Source: Boswellia sacra (taxonomy: Eukaryota; Streptophyta; Magnoliopsida; Sapindales; Burseraceae). From it: DNA of 64,000 bases. The notes below the pieces were generated by a model. It ran no database searches, had not been told where the DNA came from, and saw only the letters and a list, made by a program, of their open reading frames with translations. Of the stretch, positions 46,993 to 58,309 are shown one piece after another. Where the stretch lies: contig SNVD02011027.1 in assembly GCA_013180625.2 (NCBI GenBank), positions 1 through 64,000 of the forward strand. Reading direction: 5' to 3'. Every line of letters begins with the position of its first letter. The first letter of the stretch is position 1. A program made the translations under genes and the position numbers.

Positions 46993-48783
46993 TGTTGACC
47001 CAGGTATGGCAACCCAAGAGGGGGGGTGAATTGGGTTTTTATTTATCAATACGGAATTAGAAAACTTTTCTTGAGATCAATAATTATTTAACTCTTTCTT
47101 TGAGAATAAAGGGAAGAAGATGAAAATAGAATGCAATCAATAGAATAGCAATAAAGAACAATCACAAGTGCAAGTAAATGTAAAGAGCATAGGGATAGAG
47201 AGAGTGCAAACTCAATGTACGTGGTTCGGCAAACCTTGCCTACGTCCACGGCGCTCCTAGCTCCACGAGCTAAGCTTTCACTAAGTTGTAGAAATCTTTA
47301 CAACTTGCTTGATGAACAACCTCACCAAGACTTTTTCTTCCAACTCTTGATAACACCACACCAAGAGTTCTTCTTGATGAACAACCTCACCAAGGCAACT
47401 TCCTTCAACCCTTGATAACACCACACCAAGAGTTCTTCTTGATGAACAACCTCACCAAGGCAACTTCCTTCAACCCTTGATAACACCACACCAAGAGTTC
47501 TTCTTGATGAACAACCTCACCAAGGCAAACTTCCTTCAACTCTTGATAACACACAACAAGAGTTCTCTCAAGGATAACTATTATCCTTTACAATAATATC
47601 TCACTCTCACCACAATACAAGAACAAAGATAATTTTTACAACAAAAGTATAACTCTCTTCAAAGAGTAGATAAATAATATAAAAGCTCTCTAGACTTGAT
47701 ATTTCTCTTGCTTTTTGCTTGATAAAATACTTCTCTTGCTCTTCTGAATGCATGGGAGAAGGGCTCCTTTTATAGGCAAATGGATGAACTTAATCAAGTG
47801 AAGACACCATCTCCAAATTTTCTGCCCACCATAAAAATCGTAATTTTGTCTGCCATTTTTGTCAATGTTTCGTTTGAAATTTGAAAATATTCAAAACATA
47901 AAAGATCTGCACATTTGAATAAGCTTTCCAACGCATCAAGAATCAAGTCATTTGGATATCTGTAGCTCAAGATATGGCCAAAACACCATTCGATGCTCAT
48001 GTGACTTGATTTTTCCTCCATGTGTCAGTCCACCGACTTGAATGATAATTCTGTCAGCTTTCCGTTTGAAATTTGAATTTCTTCAAAACATAAAAGATCT
48101 TCATATTTGAATAAGCTTTCCAAAACATTAAGAATCAAAGAATTTGGATATCTCTATCTTAAGATATGGCCAAAACACCATTCGGTGCTCATGTGAGTTG
48201 ATTTTTCTTCTCTGTGTCAGTCCACCGAATTGCATGTCAATTATGTCGGCCTTCCATTTGAAATTTGAATTTCTTCAAAACATATGAAATGTTCCCCATT
48301 AAGTCATCTTTCTAATGCCACAAGAATCAAGTCATTTTGATTTTTCTAGCTCAAGATATGTCCAAAAGAGTATTCGGTGCTCATGTCAGCTGCTTCCATT
48401 TGTCTTTCAACTTGCATGATGATTTGGACGATCTTACACTTAAAATTTGAATTTCTTTAAAACATATGAAATGTTATAAATTGGGTAAGCTTTCCAAAGG
48501 CTCAAGAATCACGTAATTTGGCATTTGTAGAGAAATATATGACCAATTGATTAAACATTGCTCATGTGTCACATTCCTTGAATCAAACCTTGTACTTAAA
48601 CTTTGGTGCCTTTAACATGTAGTCTTCTCCTTAGCTTCAACACTTCATTTTAATAAGCCCCTTCTTGATTTTATAATTATTTCAATAATTTTACTCTTGC
48701 ACATAAATAAACATGTTAGTAAATCTCAATTAATCAATGTGTATTGTTATCATCAAAATTATCATGTAGCCTTAGGGCTAACA
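46993..48783 (-). repeat. 5' LTR of the SIRE-like Copia (1791 bp)
   Basis: TATA box TATAAAAGG at 47766-47774 on the minus strand. Four copies of the minisatellite at about 47300-47540, against five in the 3' LTR. It carries about 130 bp near 48430-48570 that the 3' LTR lacks. Base substitutions and small indels also separate the two LTRs. Confidence 0.9.
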
Positions 48784-49037
48784 TATACATGTCTAGGAAA
48801 GCTTTGTCAAAAAGACGATAAGAGTCTAAGGAGACTGGATTTTAAGTGGGACCGCTTGTGACCCCTCCAGTGTTTCCTGGAAGCTTTCCTGGTGTATATT
48901 AAATCGTACCGACACTTACTACTATTCTTGGTTACTGTTTAGCAGTGGTGTACGTATACGGATACTATTACTGTTCACGTATACGATACTATTCAAGGGT
49001 ACTGTTCACATATACGGTACTGTTCACTACAAGACAA

Positions 49038-50426
49038 ATGGCAGCCAAATTCAAGATAGAGAAGTTCGATGGAAACAACTTTGGGCTATGGAAAATTAAA
49101 ATAAAGGCTATCTTGAGAAAAGAAAATTGCCTTGAAGCAATTGATGGAAGACCGGAAAATATGCAAGATGAAAATAAATGGGAGAAGATAGATGGTGATG
49201 CGATGGCAAGTCTACATCTAGCAGTTGCAGATGAAGTGCTGTCAAGTATTCAAGAATTAAACTCTGCAAAGGAGATTTGGGATACTTTGACAAGCTTGTA
49301 TGAAGCCAAATCTCTACACAACAAAATTTTCTTGAAAAGGAAGCTGTACACTCTTCGTATGTCAGAAACCACTCCGGTGACTGAACATATCAACACTTTG
49401 AAGACGTTATTCTCTCAACTCTCAACCATGGAGCATAACATAGAAGAGAAGGAACGTGCTGAGCTTCTACTTCAGAGTCTACCTGATTCATATGATAATC
49501 TCATCCTCAACTTGGCAAATGGTTCAATGAAGTCATCTCTAATCTTTAATGATGTTGCGGCTGCTGTCTTAGAAGAAGAAAGCAGACGTAAAAATAAGGA
49601 AGACAGAATAATGACTTCTCAACATGCAGAGGCTTTATCCGCCAACAGAGGGAGATCAAGGGAACGTGGTTCCAGTGGGAGTCACAATCAGAACAGGGGA
49701 AAGTCTAAAGGAAGGAAGTTTATTAAATGCTACCATTGTGGAAAGCAAGGGCACGTGAAAAACGAGTGTTGGCATCTTAAGAAGAATGGAGAGGGAAACA
49801 GCAAAGGAAAAGAATCTGAGTCGTCAGGATCTCAGGGTTGTGTAGCAAGTACTTCAGGGAATGGCGAAATCTTGTGCAGCGAGGCAACAACAGTTATGGA
49901 AGGCAGAAAAAGGTTTGCTGATATATGGTTAATTGATTCAGCAGCAACATGGCATATGACTTCTAGAAGAGATTGGTTCTATCAATATAAACCTATCTCA
50001 GAAGGGTCTGTGTACATGGGTGATGATCATGCCTTAAAAATCGTTGGTATTGGAACCATCAAAGTAAAAATGTTTGATGGTACGATTCGCACTATCCAAG
50101 ATGTACGACATGTGACTGGCTTGAAGAAAAATTTGCTATCAATGGGACAGTTGGATGACCTCGGATGTGAGTTCCATACGAAAAATGGGATCATGAAGGT
50201 TGTCAGAGGCGCACTTGTGGTGATGAAGGCAGAAAAGATTGCTGCTAACCTATACATGCTCCATGGAGAAACGGTTCAGGAGGCAGAAACAGCAGTTGCT
50301 AGTTCTGGAGAAGAATTGTCTATGATATGGCATCGAAGACTTGGCCATATGTCCGAAAAGGGTTTGAAGATTCTCTCTGATCGAAAACTGCTTCCTGGAA
50401 TCAAAACTGTAAGTTTACCATTCTAG
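49038..50426 (+). pseudogene. Copia gag and protease
   Basis: From the ATG at 49038 the frame reads MAAKFKIEKFDGNNFGLWK, the Tork/Tnt1-like gag start; the 31 codons before it in the same frame are leader. A CCHC knuckle, CYHCGKQGHVKNEC, lies at about residue 230. The protease follows with DSAATWHMTSRRDWF, where the usual DSG is DSA. The pre-integrase histidines are in WHRRLGHMS, but after LPGIKTVSLPF the two expected zinc-binding cysteines are missing and the frame stops. A deletion of roughly a dozen codons explains this. Confidence 0.8.
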
Positions 50427-50428
50427 AC

Positions 50429-50764
50429 TTGAGTTTTAGCAGATCTATTGCTAAGAGTAAAAACATTCTAGACTTGATTCATTATGATGTTTGGGAATCA
50501 CCGGTTACGTCCCTAGGAGGAGCAAACTACTTTGTATTATTTGTGGATGATTATTCTAGGAGATGTTGGGTATATATCATCAAGAAAAAGTCAGATGTAT
50601 TTCCTGTATTCAAAGCCTTCAAAGCACAGGTGGAACTTGAATCCGGAAAAAGGATCAAGTGTTTGAGGACAGATAATGGGAGAGAATTCTGCAACAAGGA
50701 ATTTGATGCTTTTTGCAGTAAAGAAGGTGTGAAACGACAGAAGACAGTTGCTTATACACCATAA
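50429..50764 (+). pseudogene. Copia integrase core, stopped by a point change
   Basis: Frame contains HYDVWESPV, FVDDYSRRCWVY and CLRTDNGREF, the first two acidic residues of the D-D-E triad. It ends at TAA (50762-50764) where the family has the first Gln of PQQNGVVERTN. The missing Glu lies in the same frame beyond the stop. There is no ATG at its left end: it is an internal piece of the polyprotein following the zinc-finger deletion. Confidence 0.8.
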
Positions 50765-50809
50765 CAAAATGGAGTAGTAGAGCGGACAAATAGAACTCTC
50801 GCAGAAAGA

Positions 50810-52930
50810 ATGAGAGCGTTACTAAGGACTGCGGGTCTACCTAAGACATTTTGGGCAGAAGCAGCCACTACAGCCTGTTACTTGATAAATAGGTCTCCAT
50901 CAACAGCAATTGAGATGAAGACACCTATGGAGATGTGGACCGGTAAGCCAACTGATTATTCATCCCTTCATATTTTCGGATGTCCTGCTTATGTGATGTA
51001 TCATGACCAAGAAAGAACGAAACTGGATCCAAAATCCAGGAAATGTATCTTCTTGGGATATGCTGATGGAGTAAAGGGGTATCGCTTATGGGATCCTACT
51101 GCCCATAAGATTGTCATCAGTAGGGATGTTGTCTTTATAGAAGACATGTTTAAATGTGAAGAAAGTGATAGCACGAAGAAAAATGTTGAGACTGTATCAA
51201 TACAGGAAGAAACAGTTTCTTCTGAAGCAATACCAGAACACGATGATCAAGAACTAGTCGAGTCTGAAGCACCTGAGGTCCGTCGATCAACTCGAGAAAG
51301 AAGGGAACCTTCTTGGCACTCAGAATATGTGATGGCGAGCAATGTTGCATACTGTCTCCTAACAGAAGATGGGGAGCCTTCCACCTTTCAGGAGGCTATA
51401 AAAAGTTCTGATGCATCTCTATGGATGACAGCAATGCATGAAGAGATGGAAGCTTTAGACAAAAACAAGACATGGGATCTTGTGCCATTACCACATGGAA
51501 GAAAAGCCATCGGAAACAAATGGGTCTACAAGATCAAACGTGATGGGAATGATCAAGTGGAGCGGTATCGTGCTAGACTGGTGGTCAAAGGATATGCTCA
51601 GAAAGAAGGAGTTGATTTCAATGAGATATTCTCTCCTGTGGTAAGACTTACAACAATTCGAGCAGTCTTGGCTATGTGTGCTACTTTTGACTTACACTTA
51701 GAGCAGTTAGATGTAAAAACTGCATTTCTTCATGGAGAACTTGAAGAAGAAATTTATATGCTCCAACCGGAAGGTTTTGTTAAAGAAGGAAAAGAGAACT
51801 TGGTTTGCAGGTTGACCAAATCTCTGTACGGCTTAAAACAGGCGCCAAGGTGTTGGTACAAGAGATTTGATTCATTCATCATCAGCCTTGGGTACAACAG
51901 ACTCAGTTCAGATCATTGTACTTATTACAAGAGGTTTGAGGAAGACTTTATCATTTTGCTGTTGTACGTGGACGATATGTTGGTAACAGGCACTAACAAA
52001 GATCAGGTCCAAGAATTAAAGGCACAATTGGCTAGAGGATTTGAAATGAAGGATTTAGGACCGGCAAACAAGATTCTAGGGATGCAAATTCACCGAGACA
52101 GAAAAAACAGGAAGATTTGGCTATCTCAAAAGAACTACTTGAAGAAAATCTTGCGTCGCTTCAACATGCAAGATTGTAAGCCAATTTCTACCCCATTTCC
52201 TGTTAATCATAAATTATCCTCAAGTATGAGTCCTAGCAATGAAGCGGAGAGGATGGAAATGTCTCGAGTACCGTATGCATCAGCAGTAGGGAGCCTAATG
52301 TATGCTATGATTTGTACAAGACCAGACATTGCACAAGCAGTGGGAGCGGTCAGTAGATTCATGGCTAATCCGGGAAGAGAGCATTGGAATTCTGTTAAGA
52401 GGATCCTTAGATACATCAAAGGAACCTCTGATGCTGCACTATGCTATGGAGGATCAGAGTTCATTGTTAGGGGCTATGTTGATTCAGATTTTGCTGGAGA
52501 TATTGACAAAAGGAAGTCCACTACAGGCTATGTGTTTACATTTGCAGGAGGTGCTGTGAGCTGGGTATCCAAACTTCAAACTGTTGTGGCTCTATCTACA
52601 ACAGAAGCAGAGTATATGGCAGCTACACAAGCTTGCAAGGAAGCTATTTGGATCAAAAGGTTATTGGAGGAACTCGGGCACAAACAAGAGAAGATTTCTT
52701 TATTTTGTGACAGTCAGAGTGCCTTGCATATTGCAAGGAATCCAGCCTTTCATTCAAGAACGAAGCACATAGGAGTTCAATATCATTATGTACGAGAAGT
52801 AGTGGAAGATGGAATAGTAGATATGCAGAAAATCCACACGAAGGACAACATAGCAGATGCATTAACCAAACCAATCAATACTGACAAGTTCATCTGGTGT
52901 AGAACGTCTTGTGGCCTGTTAGAGACGTGA
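50810..52930 (+). pseudogene. Copia reverse transcriptase and RNase H
   Basis: Uninterrupted 706-codon frame. It starts in the integrase C-terminal part (TFWAEAATTACYLINRSP, IFLGYADGVKGYRLWD), followed by the reverse transcriptase (WVYKIKRDGNDQVERYRAR, QLDVKTAFLHGELEEEIYM, LYGLKQAPRCWY, catalytic YVDD in LLYVDDMLVTG) and RNase H (GYVDSDFAGDIDKRKSTTGY, ALSTTEAEYMA, CDSQSALHIARNP, ADALTKP). All catalytic acidic residues of both enzymes are present, so this half could still encode active protein if translated, but the upstream stops remove it from the polyprotein. Confidence 0.85.
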
Positions 52931-52982
52931 GCAGCATGTATAGAGACAAGACTGAAAGGAAAAATGCCTTTAAGTGGGAGAA

Positions 52983-53429
52983 TGTGAGTGGGTGAAGGCA
53001 TTTTGCCTTTCACCCAAACCCACATCGGTGGGAAATTAATTTTAAGTGGGGAGGTTAGGCTATATATTAAAGCCTCCTCCTCCCCTTATACTTGCACCAA
53101 GCTTATGTATTAAGCTTTTCACTTCTTCCTCCCACATAATCTCCTCCATTCTAATTGTGAGAGAGATTGTAATATTTTTCTTCATAGTGAAATATTTTCG
53201 GTCTTGTCCCGTGGAGGTTTCCCTCAAATTGAGGGTTTTACCACGTTAAATATTTGTGCCTTTATTTTCTTTATTGCCTTTAGTTTATTTATTGTGGAAG
53301 GCTGAGCCGCCCAAGTTGTCTATTTTATTTATTGTGGAGGGCAGTGCCACCCAAATTGTTATTTCTAACATGACAATTTGTTTCTTGTCTTTTATTTGAG
53401 CTGCGGTAGGAGTGTTCAATCTCCTAACA
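52983..53429 (+). repeat. 3' LTR of the Tork-like Copia
   Basis: Starts TGTGAGTGGG after the polypurine tract and contains a TATA box in GGCTATATATTAAAG at about 53058-53072. I place the end at CTCCTAACA (53429), because the Gypsy RNase H frame resumes at the next base; an earlier CTAACA at 53370 is the alternative. CTTCA at 53430-53434 would be the right-hand target duplication; its partner is lost with the 5' LTR. Confidence 0.75.
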
Positions 53430-53860
53430 CTTCATACTCTGCCTTATTATTTGAGGCTGGAAACCCCAACCTTTCTACCCTTTGTAATACCAAACCCTTC
53501 GTTATTTGAAGTCAAACACCTACCCCAACCTCTGCTACGTTTGATGACCCATCAATGTGTATTTTCCAAGCTTCTTCTCCATCTCCCACCCTCTCAAAGT
53601 GGAATTTTCTATACTGAGCTCGCACTCAAGTAGGAAATCAGCTAAAATTTATCCCTGCCTTGTGGTTCATGGGTGATAGGTAATGTCTATTGTGCTCAAG
53701 CCTATTGCCCATTTAGTCATCCTCCCAATCAAGTTCGGTTTGCTAAGGATAGCCCTCAACAGGTAAGATGTGATGACATAGATAGGATGTTTCTCAAAAT
53801 AGTGTAGCAATCGGGTCTTAGCATGTACCAAGGCCAACATCAATTTTTCTATAGTTGTAT
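53430..53860 (-). pseudogene. Gypsy RNase H and additional RNase H of the Tat lineage
   Basis: Minus-strand reading gives ALVHAKTRLLHYFEKHPIYV, LRAILSKPNLIGRMTKW and, after two stops, ILADFLLEC, the end of the first RNase H. After a frame change it gives KIHIDGSSNVAEVGVGV and FPASNNKAEYE, the Asp and Glu blocks of the additional RNase H. The frame is cut at the Copia LTR end, immediately after KAEYE. Confidence 0.7.
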
Positions 53861-54239
53861 ATCTTGTTTATGCATCATTAAGGATCTTATTAGTGAATGT
53901 CACGGGCCGTTGCACCCCTTTTCCTCCCTCATCAATGCACTGCTTATCGCGACAACGGATACAACCGGTATCTACCTCAACTACCCCTTTAAACCCTTCC
54001 AGCGTTTTGGCTTATTCCTTTTTCGATTTTATACCTTTTCCCCTTTTTGATCATTCGAAAGAATGGGTATCACTGATCTGATTGCCTTAAGATGAACCAA
54101 CTGAGGGCAGCGACTTTCCCTCTCAGTATTTGGACCTCTTTCAAGTCCTTTGGCTCTGTAGTTTCCAAGGCTTCTACTTTTCCAATGGTAGTTTCTGTTC
54201 TTTATTTTGCTGATCATATGCCCCAAGAAATTCTTTGAG

Positions 54240-54958
54240 GATACACAAAAAAATGCATTTGTCAAGGCTTAACTTTATTTTATACCTATAGTGGGTGTTA
54301 AATACTATCTCACAAATGATCCTCTACCTACTTGCTTTGGCCAATATATCGTTAATATAAGCCTCTTTAATATTCCCTAAAAGCCCATGGAAGACCCTTT
54401 ACCACCATCCTTTAATAGGTAACCGCCGAATTCCTCAGCCTAAAGTGCATAGCCCTGTAGCAAAAAATCATTCTCTCGATTATGAATGAGGTTTTCTCCT
54501 CTTCTAACCCGTGCATGGGAATTTGGTTATAGCCACTGTAGGTGCCCAGAAAACACATGTGCATATCCAGTTGTTGCATCCACCACTCAGTCAATTTTTG
54601 ACAAGGGGAAAGGGTCCTTTGGACAGGCCCTGTTCAACTAAGTGTAATCTACGCAAACATGTCATTTCCTGTTTTTCTTTGGAACCACCACCACATTAGA
54701 TAGCCATTCCACATAAGCAACTTTTGTAATGTACCTAGGTCCTAGCAACCTATCTATTTCATCGCTCACAACCTTATTCTTCTCTAATTCATGCCTCTGT
54801 AGCATTTGCTTTACTGGTATCGCCCCTCTAGTGACATTGAGTTTGTGACAAGCCAACTCTGGGTTAAACTCCGGCATGTCTTGCCCTATCCATCCAAAAA
54901 TATCAGCATTCCTCTCGAGCGCTATCTTCAATCCCCTCCTTTCCTCCTCATTGAGCAA
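54240..54958 (-). pseudogene. Gypsy reverse transcriptase, degenerate
   Basis: Segment 54958-54662 holds NADIFGWIGQDMPEFNPELA, KLNVTRGAIPVKQ and WLSNVVVVPKKNRK. Segment 54594-54412 holds FLGTYSGYNQIPMHGLEEEK and YRAMHFRLRNSAVTY. The catalytic motif normally YVDD reads YIND at 54348-54359, and FLGHMISK follows near 54235. Frame changes separate the pieces. The first catalytic Asp of the usual DAYSGYNQI is changed to GTYSGYNQI, so two active-site positions are lost. Confidence 0.75.
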
Positions 54959-55150
54959 TTGCTCAACGAAAAGCTTTCGCTTTGGTGTTAAGGGCCCAAG
55001 TTTATTTCTTCCAGGGGCTCATTCATTGGGACCTAATTCTTCAGCTCGTCCGCTTCCAATTAAGGGGTTGCCCCCGTCCTCCCCAGTCATATTGCTACAA
55101 AGTTACTCATCTTCCCTTGACGCAATTGCATAACATTTTTTGGCCATCAC

Positions 55151-55336
55151 CTAGTCTCCTCTGATCTCCAATATGCCTCTCTCATCTGCAGTGAAACACC
55201 TCATCAGCTGATGTAAAGTGGAAGGTACCCCCTCCATCCCATGTATCCAGGTCCTCACCATTGTTCTATTGTAGGCTGAGGACGCCTCCATCACCAAAAA
55301 ATCTATAAAAAGGGTCCTTCCCATAGTGGTCAATGG
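55151..55336 (-). pseudogene. Gypsy linker between protease and reverse transcriptase
   Basis: Contains LPLTTMGRTLFIDFLVMEAS, SSAYNRTMVRTWIH and GVPSTLHQLMRCF, the standard segment following the retropepsin domain in Tat/Athila-type pol. Its upstream neighbour in the protein now lies at 58310, on the other side of the insertion. Confidence 0.7.
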
Positions 55337-55342
55337 TAAAGG

Positions 55343-58308
55343 TGTCTATTAGATATGTGCCTCAAGAGTATGAAGTTAATAAATAAAGTTATTTTTTGTA
55401 ATTTGTAAACATTATTAATAAATAAAGTTATTATTTGTGAACAAATGTAATTTTTTAAAGGGTCTAAAGCTTGTATCTTGATGAAGTTTTATATACATGT
55501 AGGGATGGCAAATATATTCGGGCAAGGTCAGGTACCCGATTCCATGGCCTGGCAACCCCCAGACAATTACTTGGAATTCCGGGGAACTAGGTCGGGACCG
55601 AGGAGAAGAATTCCGAGGACTGCCTGAGGCCGGGCCGAGGGCAGGTATCATGCTCCCTTACCCAGCCCCTGCCCAGGCCCGGAATAAATAGAAATTGTAA
55701 TTAATTTCAATTTTATCAAATTTGATATAAATCAAGCCTAAATCCAATTTGATATACAGGCCATTGTATTATTTATTGATGCCCACTAAACAATTAGACA
55801 ATAATAATTATAAGCCCAGGTCCTAGGTCCTAACCCAATTCATAAACAAAAATTTATTAATAATCAATTTATTTTTTTAAAACCAAAATTCATATAAAAT
55901 AAAGGAAACGTTATATGACCCTCTAAATCCCTAATGCCCGTCCTTCCCCTCACTTTACCCCTCACGTAGCTGGCAGCCTCATCAAACGACCTTACCTCAC
56001 CTCCACCGCAGCACGCAGCCATGCACAACCAGTCAACCATCGCCTCACACCTATATCATGTCCTCATGTGACATCTCTGCACATCAATACTTCACACCCA
56101 TATCAACATGCAACCTCACCTCTTTGTTCAAGCATCGTTGCCACTTTCAGCAGCCTCTGCACCACAACTTACACGGTCATGCCTCCAACCTCCTCACCGT
56201 CAGCTCACGCGGTCACACCAGTCTCAGTCCTCACGGTTACCAAACTCACCACACCCTAATGCTGCACAATCACCACTTATCATGCCCTCACACCTCTGAT
56301 TCGCACACCAACAGTAGCCACATTAATTCCATTAGTCAATTTTCATAGTACCTCCAATAGATTATGGAGGTTAATTTGTTATTTATTGAATTGTTGAATT
56401 GTACATTCTGTTAATTTGTTGAGGAATAAGGATCAATTGATTTTTTTTGAATTGTACAATTTTGTAAATCTGTTGGCATCTGTATTTGATTGTTGAGAAA
56501 AGATTGACTAATTTTGTTAATTTTGTTGAATTATGGGTAAATACCCGAAGAATTGAATTCCGTGGCCCTGGAATTGAATTTTCTGTCCCGCCCCTAACCC
56601 TGAATTTTTCGAAGAATTTTTCAGGGATGAGGAATTAAATTCTATGCCGGGTTTGGGGACGAGGATTGAGATCCCCAGGCCGATCCTGAGTTTTTGCTAT
56701 CCCTATATATACATGAGATATATATGAGATATAGAACCTTATCATAGCTCAAAATTAGTTCACAACCTATAAACAAATAGTTAGACGCTTTGTTTGGATA
56801 AGGTTGTTGTGTGGCTTGGCTTTAATAGTAAAATGGTAAGCCTCTAACCATTTAAAGCGGAGACTTTAGGACAAAGACATTTGTATATTATGAATACATT
56901 GAATATGAACCACGTGGAATTATAACATTTGGTGAAAATACCGTAACCGAATGTAAATTATCAAAATCGAGCATTAAAGGCATTCCTACCTTAATCCTGA
57001 GTGGGTAGTGTATCTCTAGTATATGGGTTATAATCTTTAACTAGAATAAAAAATGAGACGTAAAATGAAAGTTCAATACCTTGACTAGTTAGAATTATAA
57101 AATGTGTATGATAGTAGACACTATACCATATATATGAAATTCATGACTCTGAAAGGATTGCAGAATACCACATTGATAGTTTTAAAAAGTTTTAAGTGAT
57201 AGAACCTTGGTTAATTGTTTAATGAAAGATTGTTAATTAAATTAAGATTTATTTCAATAAATCTTAAATCACTTAAATGGTGAAACTAGTATCATGGAAT
57301 CAAGATGTAATTTGAGGGGTAAAATAGTAAATGATACCTAACTCTAATTATCGGTATTCCATGAAATGTAGCTATGTAAACATGTTGCTCAATGGATATG
57401 GTTTAAAGAATTAATTTAAACAGATTAAATTATTAAACTTTTTGTAAAGAGTATTTAATTCAAGAGTGTAACTTTAGATCTATAGTGAAATGGATCAAAG
57501 TTAATAGACAGGGTCTACTACAATTATGAGATAATGGGGTACTGAATCAAATCTATTGGAACTTATAATTAAATATGTTCATAATATGTCCCCTTGGTAG
57601 TTGATTAAATCATCTGAATAAGGACAGGACTTTAAGAATTAATCATTAAATTTAATTGGGTTTTGTTAAGAACAAACCCAGGTTTAAATTAAATAAATAT
57701 TTGACTAATTAAATGGGCTCATTATTTAATTAATACTATTAATTCAATAAATGGTTTAATGGGCTTATTATTTAATTAATGAGATTAATTAAATAATTAA
57801 TTGGGAATTAAAAGGCCTACACTTGGGTTGGACTAATAAGTGTTATAGGTTTAAATAAAGCCCAATTAAGGTTTTAAATAAGTTTAAAAGAGCCCTAATC
57901 CATCATGGTTTATTAGTCAAAATCAGTCAATGAAACAAGGGCATTATATAATCAAATAGGATCTTAACATGAAACCCCAAGGAGTCTCATGAGTCAAAAT
58001 GTGAAACAATACAAGAGTGCCTAAGATTTACACAAATAACTTCTTCCATCCCTGTGAAAAACGCAAATTCCCTCAAGGTGCCTTACAGTGTGACTTTTCA
58101 ACTTCCAGGTTGCCCTTTGATCATTATGTTCTCAAGTATTGTCCAATTGAAAAGATACCCACACGTTGAGTTCAGACGATTCTCAGACATACTCAAGAAC
58201 CAAATTGGTGAGAAAGAACGAAAATCTAGAGCCTGTCTTCACGGGGTCCCAATCCCAATGCTATATCTGCTACGTAGATTCAATCTAAGTCGTTTTCAGG
58301 TTCCCACA
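55343..58308. mobile_element. LTR-like insertion within the Gypsy pol, itself carrying a hAT element
   Basis: The Gypsy coding sequence breaks off between QPIGMI (58310 side) and LPLTTMGRTL (55336 side). The intervening DNA begins TGTCTATTAG and ends TTCCCACA, has no retroviral coding domain and is AT-rich, suggesting a solo LTR of about 1.76 kb after subtracting the hAT insert at 55500-56705. The adjacent 5-mers (AAAGG and GTATC) do not match, so the exact ends are uncertain. A plus-strand frame at 58054-58323 has no recognised domain. Confidence 0.45.
55500..56705. mobile_element. Non-autonomous hAT element with perfect 8-bp duplication
   Basis: TATACATG flanks both ends (55492-55499 and 56706-56713). 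Termini are TAGGGATGGCAA and TTTGCTATCCCTA. Subterminal segments carry CCGGGCC/GGAATTC-type motifs. Short Ser/His/Thr-rich open frames at 56058-56348 come from CA-rich sequence and show no transposase domain. Confidence 0.9.
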
Positions 58309-58309
58309 G

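Larger units (their letters stand above)
40402..48783 (-). mobile_element. SIRE-like Copia retrotransposon, full length but defective
   Basis: On the minus strand the order is 5' LTR (48783-46993), initiator-tRNA-Met primer site (46990-46979), gag, protease, integrase, broken reverse transcriptase, RNase H, polypurine tract (about 42157-42144) and 3' LTR (42143-40402). LTR termini are TGTTAGCCC...GGGTCAACA. Several C-rich plus-strand strings (minus-strand polypurine tracts) near 42340-42380 resemble the multiple tracts of SIRE-type elements. The 5-bp flanks differ (CAGGC left at 40397-40401, TATAC right at 48784-48788), so there is no target-site duplication. Gag is split by frameshifts, the protease Asp is changed, and most of the reverse transcriptase core is missing. 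Confidence 0.9.
48784..53429 (+). mobile_element. Tork-like Copia retrotransposon lacking its 5' LTR and primer site
   Basis: Order: leader fragment (48784-49037), gag and protease (49038-50426), integrase (50429-50764 and the start of the next frame), reverse transcriptase and RNase H (50810-52930), polypurine tract AAGTGGGAGAA (about 52972-52982), 3' LTR (52983-53429). The 5' LTR and primer site are absent because the leader starts directly at the SIRE-like LTR. The right end falls inside the RNase H reading frame of the Gypsy element that follows, so this element inserted into it. Confidence 0.85.
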
